Part shown: positions 17,038 to 24,927 of the stretch, piece by piece
Layout: the number at the start of each line of letters is the position of its first letter
How positions within the stretch are numbered: the first letter of the stretch is position 1
Assembly: GCA_900541745.1 (NCBI GenBank)
Contig: UQLA01000008.1
Location: forward strand, 1 to 64,000
DNA: 64,000 bases
Direction: 5' to 3'
From: an uncultured Collinsella sp.
GTDB lineage: Bacteria; Actinomycetota; Coriobacteriia; Coriobacteriales; Coriobacteriaceae
Program-made: the position numbers and the translations under genes
The notes under the pieces: generated by a model
What the model was told of the DNA's origin: nothing
What the model saw: the letters and a program-made list of their open reading frames with translations, nothing else
Databases searched by the model: none

Positions 17038-18516
17038 TTACTCGACCGTATCGACCGTTGCCGCCACGTTGCCGTCTGCCATGCGCACACGAATGGCGTC
17101 GCCGGGCTTAAAGGTCTTGGCACTCGTAGCCACGCCATCATCGCTGTACGCGATGGAATAGCCGCGGGCAAGCACCTTGAGCGGCGACAGGGCATCGAGC
17201 GAGGCTGCCGCACGGCCTAGGTCGGACGCGGGCTTGCTGAGCATCGTACGTCCCTGATGCTCCAGACGGGAGCTTGCGAGCATGAGCGCATGGCGCTTGC
17301 CATCGAGCCCTGAGGTGCTTGCGATCAAACGCTCGGGCAGACGCTCGAAGTTGGAGCGGAAGGCCCCAACCGAACGCGTTATGGCGCCCGACAGTCGATC
17401 GGCAGTCAGCGCAAGCTCCGATTCGCGACGCTCGACCATAAACGTTGGGTCGTTGAGGCACGGGCGGCACGCGGCCGCATCGAGCGCGTCAACAAGACGA
17501 GCCGTATAGGTGTCCCAGGCACGACGACCGCGCTGGTCGAGCATTTCCAGATCGACCTGATCCGACCCAATCATCGATGCCATCGCGGCGCCCAGACGCT
17601 GATGGCGCGTCTCGAGCACGTCGGCCAACTCCGTCATGGCCGGCGCCACCGATTCTGCCGCTGCCGTTGGTGTGGAGGCGCGACGGTCGCTCACCATGTC
17701 GCAGATCGAGGTATCGGGCTCATGCCCAATACCGGTCACCACGGGCACGGGACAGGCTGCCACCGCACGGGCAAGCTCCTCGTCGTTAAAGGTCATGAGG
17801 TCCTCGAAGGAACCGCCGCCACGCACGAGCAAAATGCAATCGAGCGCCGGCGTAATGGCAGCGGCGCGGCGCAAGCCTTCAATAAGCTCTGCCGGCGCAC
17901 CCTCGCCCTGGACCTTTGCGCCCACGCAGACAAGCTCGACGAGCGGGTTGCGACGGCGCAATGTGCGCTTAACGTCGTCGATTACGGCGCCCGAAAGCGA
18001 GGTGACGACCGCCACACGCGAGCAAAACACCGGAATGCGACGTTTGCGCGCCTCGTCCATCAGGCCCTCGCGACGCAGCTTTTCGGCCAACTGAGCCACC
18101 TGCTGACGCAGCAAGCCCTCCCCCGCCAGCGAGAACAAGCGGGCGACGAAGCTCATACGACCCGTGGGCTTGTAGAGATTGAAGTTGCCCTTAAAGCTCA
18201 CCTGCATGCCGTCGCGCAAGTCGAAGGTGCGCTTAAGGTAGGCGCCCTTCCAGATGATGCAGTCAACGGCGGCCGAGTCGTCCTTGATTTGGAAGTAGCA
18301 GTGGCCGCTTCGGGCATTGGGACCACGAAAACCCGTGACCTCACCCAAAACGCTCAGCTGCGGAATGGCATCGAGCGCACCGGCGGCGATCTCCACCGCT
18401 TGGCTCACGCTGAGCTCTTTGCGCTCCCGCTCGTCCGATCCGTCGAACTCGGCGGAAACGGTATTGCCGGTCAGATTCCAGCCTGCCACGCAGCCCCCTT
18501 TCGTCATCGTGCACAT
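17038..18516 (-). CDS. xseA: Exodeoxyribonuclease VII large subunit
   Basis: Catalytic subunit of a single-strand exonuclease that degrades DNA to short oligonucleotides. The 492 residues carry an N-terminal OB fold (LSVLGEVTGFRGPNARSGHCYFQIKDD), the catalytic domain with VVTSLSGAVIDDVKRTLRRRNP and LVRGGGSFEDLMTFNDEELARAVAACPVPVVTGIGHEPDTSICD, described here by motifs around residues 170-290, then a long coiled-coil region and a C-terminal XseB-binding segment (VLARGYSIAY). The exact start among two near-adjacent ATGs (18516, 18507) is uncertain. Confidence 0.93.
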   Translation of the reverse strand: MCTMTKGGCVAGWNLTGNTVSAEFDGSDERERKELSVSQAVEIAAGALDAIPQLSVLGEVTGFRGPNARSGHCYFQIKDDSAAVDCIIWKGAYLKRTFDLRDGMQVSFKGNFNLYKPTGRMSFVARLFSLAGEGLLRQQVAQLAEKLRREGLMDEARKRRIPVFCSRVAVVTSLSGAVIDDVKRTLRRRNPLVELVCVGAKVQGEGAPAELIEGLRRAAAITPALDCILLVRGGGSFEDLMTFNDEELARAVAACPVPVVTGIGHEPDTSICDMVSDRRASTPTAAAESVAPAMTELADVLETRHQRLGAAMASMIGSDQVDLEMLDQRGRRAWDTYTARLVDALDAAACRPCLNDPTFMVERRESELALTADRLSGAITRSVGAFRSNFERLPERLIASTSGLDGKRHALMLASSRLEHQGRTMLSKPASDLGRAAASLDALSPLKVLARGYSIAYSDDGVATSAKTFKPGDAIRVRMADGNVAATVDTVE

Positions 18517-18558
18517 GGGCTCCGGCCCTGCGCAAATTCAAGTCCAACACATAGTACA

Positions 18559-18588
18559 GCGCCGCGGGGACACAAATCCCCACGGCGC
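18559..18588 (-). terminator. Hairpin after the metallopeptidase gene
   Basis: GCGCCG-C-GGGGA pairs with TCCCC-A-CGGCGC around a six-base loop. It lies 17 bases past the metallopeptidase stop on the minus strand and also falls in the xseA leader. Confidence 0.5.
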
Positions 18589-18604
18589 CCGTCGGTCCCA
18601 TTTG

Positions 18605-19309
18605 TTATCGGTTGGAGTTTCTGTTATAGCGAGCCATCAGGTAGAGCAGCTGAATAATCGAGGTGAGCGCTGCGGCCACATAGGTAAGCGCGGCTGCCGT
18701 CAGCACCTTCTTGGCGCCGTTGACTTGCTTGGAACTCATGCCCGACTGCTCGATATACACCACGGCGCGGCGACTGGCATCGATCTCGACCGGCAGCGTA
18801 ACCAGCTGGAACAGCACGCTAAACGAGAAGAAGATCAACGCGAGGGTCGTGAGCCCGGCAATGTTCATAAACAGGCCCAAGAGCAGCACGATCGTCCAGG
18901 TGTTCTGGGTAAAGTTGACGACCGGGACCAGGGCAGTGCGCACCTTCATCATGGCATAGCCGCTTTGGCGCTGGGCGGCGTGACCCGCCTCGTGGCAGGC
19001 GACGGCAACGCTTGCGACCGACCCGCCCGAACGGTTGGCATCCGACAGATACAGGCTGTTGTCCTGCGGGTTGTAGTGGTCGGTGAGCTCGCCGGCAACG
19101 CCCTTGATGCCCACGGCGCTACAACCGTTGGCATCGAGCATGCGGCGAGCGACCGTGGCGCCCGTATCGCCGTCCGAGCGCACCTTAGACCACGTCTTGT
19201 ACGTCGAGTTGATATAGCTCTGCGCGGCAAGGCCAAGCACCGTACAAACAAGAACAACCAGCAGGTACAGCGGGTCGATGCCAAAGCCGTATCCATAGTA
19301 ATAAGGCAT
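18605..19309 (-). CDS. YugP-type membrane zinc metallopeptidase
   Basis: A 234-residue integral membrane protein with the zinc-protease motif HEAGHAAQ near residue 106. Membrane helices lie near residues 12-30, 128-150, 155-175 and 205-225. The N-terminal Tyr/Gly-rich start (MPYYYGYG) is typical of this family, also called putative neutral zinc metallopeptidase. Physiological substrate is unknown; a role in membrane protein turnover is inference. Monocistronic. Confidence 0.85.
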   Translation of the reverse strand: MPYYYGYGFGIDPLYLLVVLVCTVLGLAAQSYINSTYKTWSKVRSDGDTGATVARRMLDANGCSAVGIKGVAGELTDHYNPQDNSLYLSDANRSGGSVASVAVACHEAGHAAQRQSGYAMMKVRTALVPVVNFTQNTWTIVLLLGLFMNIAGLTTLALIFFSFSVLFQLVTLPVEIDASRRAVVYIEQSGMSSKQVNGAKKVLTAAALTYVAAALTSIIQLLYLMARYNRNSNR

Positions 19310-19373
19310 GCGAATTCCTCCGAATCGAGTTACACGTTGGAGGCATTCTACCCACTCAAGCGGCTAGGCTTCC

Positions 19374-20507
19374 TTACAGCAATTCAATTTTGCCATCTTT
19401 GACCGTCAACCCCATATTGCCCGAGAGCAAATCGTCCAGGCGCGAGCCCACAAGCTCAAAACGCCAACCTTCGCGCAGGCAGCTCTGCTCGGGATGCTCA
19501 ATATAGTCGGCCAGGTCATCGCGTGAGGCAATGACCGAGGTCGCCACGCCCGAGCGCTCGGCAACCAGGCGAATAAGCGCATACATCAGGTCCGTCACGC
19601 TCTCCAACTCCGGCGAAATCTGACGGTGCCCGCGCACCATGAGCGGCAGGCGATCGTGCGGGCAGCTCGCGCCGCGCTTGATGGCCATAAGCGCGCCGTC
19701 CACGTCGCGCTCCCCCAGCTGGTCGGTACCGCGAATGCTGCGGAACTCCTCAACACGAACGGGATTACGTTTAACCAGGGCCAGCAGCGTATCGTCGGAC
19801 ATGACCCACTTGCGCGGGATGTTGCGGCGCTCGGCGCGGTCCTCGCGCCAAGCGGCAAGCTCGCGCGCAATGCCCAGCTGATGGCGGCTGCAGGAGTTGA
19901 TGCGCTTGACCTTGCGGAATGCCTCGTGACGATCGGCGCGATAGTGCGACTCGTCGGCCAGCGGACGCAACTCGTCGAGCACCCAGTCCACCCGGCCCAG
20001 CTCGCGCAGGCGACTCATCATCTCGGTATAGGCAACGATCAGGTACTTGACGTCATCGATCGCGTACTCGATCTGCTTATCGGTCAGCGGGCGGCGCGAC
20101 CAATCGGTCAGCGACTCGGTCTTGGGCAATGAGACGCCGCAAAACGTCTGCACGAGCGCGCCGTAGGAAATCTGCTGGCGCTCGCCCAAAAAGGCGGCGG
20201 CCACCTGCGTGTCAAAAATGGGACGCGGCAGCACGCCCACGGTATGGAGCATAACCTCCATATCCTGCGAGCAAGCGTGAAACACCTTGGTCACGTTCTC
20301 ATCGCCCATAAGCACGGCCAGCGGCGATAGGTCGTCGATCACCAGAGGATCGACCGCGACGCTCTCGGCAGGGGTGGCAATCTGGACCAAGCACAGGCGC
20401 GGGTGGAACGTGCGCTCGCGCAAAAACTCGGTATCGACGGCAATCGCGTCGAACTCGCGGGCGCGCTGGCAAAAGTCGAGTAGAGCCTGATGTGTGGAAA
20501 TGTACAT
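19374..20507 (-). CDS. rnd: Ribonuclease D
   Basis: A 377-residue DEDDy 3'-5' exoribonuclease for tRNA and small RNA 3' ends. Exo I is in AVDTEFLRERTFHP near residue 25, Exo II in HACSQDMEVM near residue 82, and Exo III Tyr/Asp in YAIDDVKYLI near residue 150. An HRDC-type helical domain follows (about residues 200-300). ATG at 20507 is preferred over one 12 codons upstream because the domain starts here and length equals the E. coli enzyme. Confidence 0.9.
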   Translation of the reverse strand: MYISTHQALLDFCQRAREFDAIAVDTEFLRERTFHPRLCLVQIATPAESVAVDPLVIDDLSPLAVLMGDENVTKVFHACSQDMEVMLHTVGVLPRPIFDTQVAAAFLGERQQISYGALVQTFCGVSLPKTESLTDWSRRPLTDKQIEYAIDDVKYLIVAYTEMMSRLRELGRVDWVLDELRPLADESHYRADRHEAFRKVKRINSCSRHQLGIARELAAWREDRAERRNIPRKWVMSDDTLLALVKRNPVRVEEFRSIRGTDQLGERDVDGALMAIKRGASCPHDRLPLMVRGHRQISPELESVTDLMYALIRLVAERSGVATSVIASRDDLADYIEHPEQSCLREGWRFELVGSRLDDLLSGNMGLTVKDGKIELL

Positions 20508-20605
20508 ATCAACCCATCGAATAAGGTTAGGCCCGAAAAACACGGGTAGGATATCGGCATTGCCTTACAACTATACTCGGTTAGTCACAGAACGGGAACG
20601 TAAGT

Positions 20606-21523
20606 ATGCGCTGCCTTATCATCCACAACCCGGCATCGGGCCCCAGCTCAGATGAAATCTACGCGTTCACGCACGCCCTCGCGCAGGGCGGCGACGAGGT
20701 CGTGATGCGCTTTATCGGCGATGGCATGGAACCCGAGGACGCCGTGGCAGACGTGCGCGAGTTTGATCGCGTGGTCGTTTCGGGCGGCGACGGCACCGTC
20801 TCCAACGTGCTCGACCAAATGCGCGGGTGCGGTGTCCCCACGCTCGTCTTCCCCTCCGGCACAGCCTGCCTGTTCTTTAACAACATCGGTAATGCCCCCG
20901 AGGCAGCGGCGCTTGCCAAGGCTTGCCGCGCCGGTCGCACGGTCAAAGTGGACATGGGCGAGCTCTTTTGGCTCGACGAGAACGGCAACGAGAAGCGCCA
21001 CGGCTTTATCATCATCGCCGGCTCGGGCTTCGACGCCGAGATCATGATGAAGGCCGCCCCCGCCAAAAACGACATCGGTGAGATCGCCTATTTCCTGTCG
21101 GCGCTCGCCACGCCCAACCCCACGGTGGCGCACTTTACGATTGAGCATGACGGCATTGTCGAGGAGCTCGACGGCATCTGCTGCATGGCCGGCAACACCT
21201 CGGTCATTCAAAACGACATCAACCTGTTCCCCGATTGCCGTATGAACGACGGCATGGTCGACATCGCGGTCATCGAGCCCGTAAAAACCGTCCAGCTCCT
21301 GCCCACCGTGATCACCGCCGCACTCGACCCCGCCGGCAAGGTGCTCGGCCGCCCGCAGTTCAAGATCATACAGACCAAAGAAGCCAAGATCACCTGCACG
21401 CCGTCGCTGGGCATGCAGTTCGATGGCGAGATCATCTCCAGCAACTCGGGCGTCTTTGGCGCCCGCGCACTTCCGCAATGCCTCGACCTCATCGTCGACG
21501 AATTCTCCCCACTCGGAAAATAG
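20606..21523 (+). CDS. Diacylglycerol kinase-like lipid kinase
   Basis: A 305-residue DAGK-catalytic-domain protein (YegS/BmrU/DgkB group). It shows LIIHNPASGPSSDE at the N terminus, the nucleotide motif VVSGGDGTVSNVLDQM near residue 70, the PSGTACLFFNNIG loop and a C-terminal acidic MNDGMVDIAVIEP. It phosphorylates a lipid such as diacylglycerol on the inner membrane face; the exact lipid is unknown. A 30-residue membrane peptide gene starts nine bases after its stop. Confidence 0.87.
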   Translation: MRCLIIHNPASGPSSDEIYAFTHALAQGGDEVVMRFIGDGMEPEDAVADVREFDRVVVSGGDGTVSNVLDQMRGCGVPTLVFPSGTACLFFNNIGNAPEAAALAKACRAGRTVKVDMGELFWLDENGNEKRHGFIIIAGSGFDAEIMMKAAPAKNDIGEIAYFLSALATPNPTVAHFTIEHDGIVEELDGICCMAGNTSVIQNDINLFPDCRMNDGMVDIAVIEPVKTVQLLPTVITAALDPAGKVLGRPQFKIIQTKEAKITCTPSLGMQFDGEIISSNSGVFGARALPQCLDLIVDEFSPLGK

Positions 21524-21532
21524 GAGGACCCC

Positions 21533-21625
21533 ATGAACGACAACCCCCTGATTGGCTTTATCGTCATCGTCTTGGCCATGCTCGTCGGCTATGCGATTAA
21601 CGTGATCCACCGCCGGAAGAAGTAA
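21533..21625 (+). CDS. 30-residue single-helix membrane peptide
   Basis: Short gene encoding MNDNPLIGFIVIVLAMLV followed by GYAINVIHRRKK. It has a strong ribosome binding site (TAGGAGGA) five bases before ATG, one hydrophobic helix (residues 6-24) and a basic cytoplasmic tail, so the N terminus is predicted outside. It is nine bases after the lipid kinase and before a strong terminator, so it is the last gene of that operon. Possibly a membrane anchor or modulator of the lipid kinase; function unknown. Confidence 0.7.
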   Translation: MNDNPLIGFIVIVLAMLVGYAINVIHRRKK

Positions 21626-21660
21626 TTCCACATTGGTATGATATTCATCCAATTATCATT

Positions 21661-21705
21661 TCCCCCGTTGTTTATGCATTTGCCAGACAGCGGGGGATTT
21701 TTCTT
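21661..21705 (+). terminator. Terminator of the lipid kinase operon
   Basis: CCCCCGTTGT pairs with ACAGCGGGGG (one G:U) and is followed by ATTTTTCTTT. It lies 37 bases after the stop of the small membrane peptide. Confidence 0.8.
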
Positions 21706-21777
21706 TGTGCCCCGTGCAAGGCGCTTTATTCAGATACAGTAATTGCAGGGCGTCTTTATTTAACTAAAGCTAGATAA

Positions 21778-21862
21778 TGAGTATTCTTGTCCGCTCATCG
21801 CATATTTTAGGACGCTCATCGAGTATTTCATCGAAATAGATGAATACTATTTAGACTTCCGA
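21778..21862. promoter_or_regulatory. Repeated operator-like sites upstream of dipeptidase gene
   Basis: The AT-rich upstream region contains two direct copies of CGCTCATCG followed by NNTATTT starting at 21792 and 21813, 21 bases apart (two helical turns). A near-perfect inverted repeat AGTATT-TCATC / GATGA-ATACT follows at about 21822-21849. This looks like a multi-site regulator binding region. Confidence 0.4.
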
Positions 21863-21933
21863 TAGGCTAATAGATGTATTTATTAGCTGAAATCCTGCAC
21901 GGTTCCGCAGGGTTTCAACGGTTGGGAGGGATT

Positions 21934-23736
21934 ATGAGGTTTACTCATCCTGTCAACACGCTCAAAAAGCTCGGCTGCGGCCTTGCGTTTGGAGCAGCGG
22001 CCATCATGGCCATGCCGACTTCGGCGCTCGCCTGCACCCAGATCTACATGGGCAGCAAGCTTACGGCAGACGGCAACACGTACTACGGCCGTTCCGAGGA
22101 CTTCGGTCCGCGCTATGTCAAGCACTTTGGCATTGAGCCCGCACACAAGGACGGCAACAAGTACACCTCGGTCGAGTCCGGTTTTGAGTACAAGTCCAAG
22201 GGCGCAACCTACCGCTACACCTTCGTTCGCGACAACCCCTCTCAGTGGGAAGATCGCTACGACGCATATTCCGAGGCTGGCATCAACGAGAAGGGCGTTT
22301 CCTGCTCTGCCACGCTGAGCACCTCCTATAACGAGAAGGCCGAAGAGGCCGATCCCATCACCGAGGAGACCGGCATCGGCGAGTACAACTACGCTAGCGT
22401 CATCCTGGGCGAGAGTGCCACGGCCCGCGAGGGCGTCGAGCTCATCGGCAGCCTGATCGACGAGCAGGGCGTCTGCTCCAACGACCAGATCATCATCGCC
22501 GACAGCACCGAGACCTGGCTGTTCGCCGCGCTTTCCGGCCATCAGTGGATTGCTATGAAGCTCGCTGATGACATCGCCTCGCTTAACCCCAACATCGGCA
22601 ACCTCACCTATAACGTCGGCCTCGATGACACCGAGAACTGTCTCCATTCCGAGGGCATCGAGTCCATGCCTAAGGAGAAGGGCTTTGCCGAGTACACCGA
22701 CGGCAAGTTCGACGTCGCCAAGACCTACGGCGAGGAGATTAGCGAGGCCGGTATGCACCAGTGGTCGCGCTATATCCAGGGTCGCGATTACTTCATGGCC
22801 CCGCTGGCTGAAGGCACTGACTACGAGATCGTGAAAGACGAGCGCGAAGATGCTCGCGCCACGACCGGCGCCCTGGTCCACGAGATGCAGCCGCTGTTCT
22901 TCCAGCCCGGCAAGTCCGACTGGAACACCTTTGAGATGATCCGCAGCTTCGCCGCCCGCGGCGAGAATGTCGCCGGCCTCAACGCCAACACCGACGGCGC
23001 CTACGCCATCGGCTCCAACCGCAACACCGAGATCCACACCTTCCAGATCCGTCAGGGCATGGACCCCGAGATCGCGACCATCCAGTGGGAGATGCTCTCC
23101 AACGCCGAGTTCTCCGTCGCTATCCCCCTCTACTCCGCACTGCTCACCGAGGTCAGCCCCTACTTTAGCGATCAGGATGTCTCCTTCGACCACTGCGAAG
23201 AGGAAGACGTCGTGAACAACGAGGAGCCCAAGAACTCCATCAACTACGTCCTCATGGACATCAACACGCTCGCCTATGAGAACCGCGACCACTGCGCCAC
23301 CGGCGTCCGCGCCTACCTCGACGCCCTGCAGAAGGAGCTCATCGAGCAGAACCTGACCGTCGACGAGGCCATGCAGGCCGCCGAGGGCACCGAGGCCCGC
23401 ACCGCCCTGGCCAACAAGGCCGGCAAGGCTGCCACCAAAAACACCTACCTCAAATGCAAGGCCATGCTCGAGGAGATGCGTGACTACCTCAAGGAGGGCG
23501 ACTTCTCCGAGGAGTTCGTCCCGAGTGACTACGATGCCGACAACGACTGCCTGGTCGAGTCCATCACCTACGCCGACGAGGCACTCTCCGATGAGGACGT
23601 AGCCGAGCCCGAGGTCGAGAAGAAAGAGGCCACCGAGGAGAAGTCCGAGGGCAACAACATGGCCGCCATGGCCGTTGGCGCCGTCGTCATCATCGGTGTC
23701 TGCGGCTTCGTGCTCTATCGTCGCAAGAAGGCCTAA
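21934..23736 (+). CDS. Secreted C69 family dipeptidase, membrane-anchored
   Basis: A 600-residue N-terminal-nucleophile dipeptidase (PepD/C69). A signal peptide ends in TSALA; Cys34 immediately follows (ACTQIYMGSKLTADGNTYYGRSED), so signal cleavage itself would expose the catalytic Cys. Other family features are the NEKGVSCSAT segment and EDRYDAYSEAGINEKG. The C terminus has a Glu-rich spacer, one membrane helix (MAAMAVGAVVIIGVCGFVLY) and RRKKA, so the enzyme is held on the outer face of the membrane. ATG at 21934 follows GGGAGGG; a longer in-frame start lacks a signal structure. Confidence 0.9.
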   Translation: MRFTHPVNTLKKLGCGLAFGAAAIMAMPTSALACTQIYMGSKLTADGNTYYGRSEDFGPRYVKHFGIEPAHKDGNKYTSVESGFEYKSKGATYRYTFVRDNPSQWEDRYDAYSEAGINEKGVSCSATLSTSYNEKAEEADPITEETGIGEYNYASVILGESATAREGVELIGSLIDEQGVCSNDQIIIADSTETWLFAALSGHQWIAMKLADDIASLNPNIGNLTYNVGLDDTENCLHSEGIESMPKEKGFAEYTDGKFDVAKTYGEEISEAGMHQWSRYIQGRDYFMAPLAEGTDYEIVKDEREDARATTGALVHEMQPLFFQPGKSDWNTFEMIRSFAARGENVAGLNANTDGAYAIGSNRNTEIHTFQIRQGMDPEIATIQWEMLSNAEFSVAIPLYSALLTEVSPYFSDQDVSFDHCEEEDVVNNEEPKNSINYVLMDINTLAYENRDHCATGVRAYLDALQKELIEQNLTVDEAMQAAEGTEARTALANKAGKAATKNTYLKCKAMLEEMRDYLKEGDFSEEFVPSDYDADNDCLVESITYADEALSDEDVAEPEVEKKEATEEKSEGNNMAAMAVGAVVIIGVCGFVLYRRKKA

Positions 23737-23754
23737 GGCCCTCACGCTCTAAGG

Positions 23755-23786
23755 GAGGGCAAGACAGTGCGAGCGGTCTTGCCCTC
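23755..23786 (+). terminator. Probable terminator after dipeptidase gene
   Basis: GAGGGCAAGAC (23755-23765) pairs perfectly with GTCTTGCCCTC (23776-23786). There is no long T tract, so it may be a Rho-independent terminator of moderate strength or a stabilising hairpin. Confidence 0.55.
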
Positions 23787-23861
23787 CTCGCCTGTCATCC
23801 GACCGGCGGGAAACATCGCCGAAATCTTTTCAAAAAAGATTCTCTGCACACACTTCGCTGT

Positions 23862-23869
23862 GCTATAGT
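23862..23869 (+). promoter_or_regulatory. Extended -10 promoter of the Trp leader
   Basis: GTGCTATAGTG holds an extended -10 element TGnTATAGT ending at 23869, about 58 bases before the leader peptide start. The -35 region is weak. Confidence 0.4.
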
Positions 23870-23927
23870 GCAGCGCAACAGCAACTAGGTGCGACCGCGC
23901 CACGGTATCACGAAAGGAGCCACCAAC

Positions 23928-23996
23928 ATGAAGAACACGATGACGTCTCTCAACAACTGGTGGTGGCGTGATGCGAATGCGATCGGTCGACAGTGA
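23928..23996 (+). CDS. Trp attenuator leader peptide
   Basis: A 22-codon gene, MKNTMTSLNNWWWRDANAIG then RQ, with a good ribosome binding site (GAAAGGAG). Three consecutive Trp codons (TGGTGGTGG, 23958-23966) sit near the middle. It is followed by an intrinsic terminator at 24033-24063 and then by the S component of an ECF transporter. This is the classical layout of ribosome-mediated Trp attenuation: stalling at the Trp codons when charged tRNA-Trp is scarce should favour read-through. Confidence 0.85.
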   Translation: MKNTMTSLNNWWWRDANAIGRQ

Positions 23997-24063
23997 GTCC
24001 CTCACGCCTGTTTTTGCGCTCTAGGTGATTGGAAGGCCTCCGGTTTCGACCGGGGGCCTTTTT
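23983..24063 (+). terminator. Trp attenuator: antiterminator and terminator
   Basis: The terminator pairs 24033-24044 with 24049-24060 (12 bp including one U:G, loop TTCG) and is followed by TTTTT. An alternative pairing CGGTCGA (23984-23990) with TCGACCG (24046-24052) would break the 3' arm. That antiterminator segment lies 18 bases beyond the last Trp codon, so it is free when a ribosome stalls on Trp and covered when the ribosome reaches the TGA at 23994. The mechanism is inferred from these overlaps. Confidence 0.75.
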
Positions 24064-24142
24064 CTATCTCGAGCCCAATCGCATTCGCATCACGCGCCTC
24101 CGCTTTCTTCTCTTGCACTTCCCCTCCGAAAGGATTTTCACC

Positions 24143-24715
24143 ATGTCTCAGAACACCACCACCGCACAGCCCCGCACCGTCCAGACCGCCGACCGCGGCA
24201 AACTCGACGTCCGCGCTCTCGTCTTGCTCGCCATCCTGCTTGCCGCCGGCTTCATCCTCAACTTCACCGTCGGCAAGGCCATCTCCGGCATCTCGGGCGG
24301 CATGATCAGCCCCGAGTTCATTATCTCGGCCTTCTGCCTCACTATCCTGGTCGTTCGTCCCAACATTGGCCAGGCGCTCGTTATCGGCCTGATCTCGGCC
24401 GCCGTGATCCAGATCACCACCACCTCGCCGTTCGTCGATTTTGCCGCCGAGGGCATCGCCGCCATGCTCATGGCCGTCATTGTCAACGCTGCCGCCAAGG
24501 ACGGCCAGGTCAAACCCGCCGTCGCCATCGTCGCAACCTTCGTGACCACCTTTGTCTCGGGCGTCATCTTCATGGTCATCAAGATGGCCATGCTCGGCGT
24601 GGTGGGCGAGCTCGCCGCTGCCATGCTGCCCGTCGTCGCCATGACCGCCGTGTTTAACGCCATTCTGGTCGGCGCCCTCTACCTGCCCATCCAGAAGGCC
24701 CTGAAGCTCAACTAA
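24143..24715 (+). CDS. ECF transporter S component, predicted tryptophan-specific
   Basis: A 190-residue substrate-binding membrane subunit with about five to six hydrophobic helices (residues 27-185). It resembles TrpP-type S components: a hydrophilic N terminus, VLLAILLAAGFILNF, then GGMISPEFIISAFCLTILVV. The ATG at 24143 follows GAAAGGATTTT; an in-frame TTG upstream would translate through the attenuator and is rejected. The Trp leader upstream and the A and T components downstream make tryptophan the best substrate guess. Confidence 0.8.
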   Translation: MSQNTTTAQPRTVQTADRGKLDVRALVLLAILLAAGFILNFTVGKAISGISGGMISPEFIISAFCLTILVVRPNIGQALVIGLISAAVIQITTTSPFVDFAAEGIAAMLMAVIVNAAAKDGQVKPAVAIVATFVTTFVSGVIFMVIKMAMLGVVGELAAAMLPVVAMTAVFNAILVGALYLPIQKALKLN

Positions 24716-24721
24716 CCCACT

Positions 24722-24822
24722 CGGCTTTACGAGCCACCCCATCTTGGCGTTCATTCGTCGCTCGCGTACCCAAGTACGCTTCGCTCCTCTTTCGCGCCAA
24801 CCTGGGGCCCCTCGTAAAGCCG
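24722..24822 (+). repeat. Family-1 structured 3' element, copy 1
   Basis: Begins 6 bases after the S-component stop. Outer arms CGGCTTTACGAG (24722-24733) and CTCGTAAAGCCG (24811-24822) pair perfectly. Inside, TTGGCG (24744-24749) pairs with CGCCAA (24795-24800), and GCGTAC-CCAA-GTACGC (24764-24779) forms the apical hairpin. Conserved unpaired boxes are GTTCATTCGTCG and CTCCTCTTTC. Copies 2 and 3 keep the boxes while changing the paired bases. Confidence 0.8.
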
Positions 24823-24867
24823 TCTCCGTGCTTCACCAGCAAAGACTGTCCCAAACAGCTAGCTTTT

Positions 24868-24907
24868 GGGGACGTTCTTAAACGACTAGTCATTTAATAA
24901 CGTCCCC
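24868..24907 (+). promoter_or_regulatory. Hairpin before the ECF ATPase gene
   Basis: GGGGACGTT (24868-24876) pairs with AACGTCCCC (24899-24907); the loop contains the palindrome GACTAGTC. It ends eight bases before the ribosome binding site of the ATPase gene and could tune expression of the A and T subunits relative to S. Confidence 0.5.
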
Positions 24908-24927
24908 GATGACTATGAAAGGTATCC

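Noticed and set aside
21883..23745. 620-codon open frame on the minus strand across the dipeptidase gene
   Set aside because: Low-complexity Gly/Val/Asp-rich translation and exact overlap with a well supported gene mark it as an antisense shadow.
24029..24142. 38-codon N-terminal extension of the ECF S component from a TTG codon
   Set aside because: It would translate the attenuator terminator itself; ATG 24143 has a good ribosome binding site and fits S-component length.
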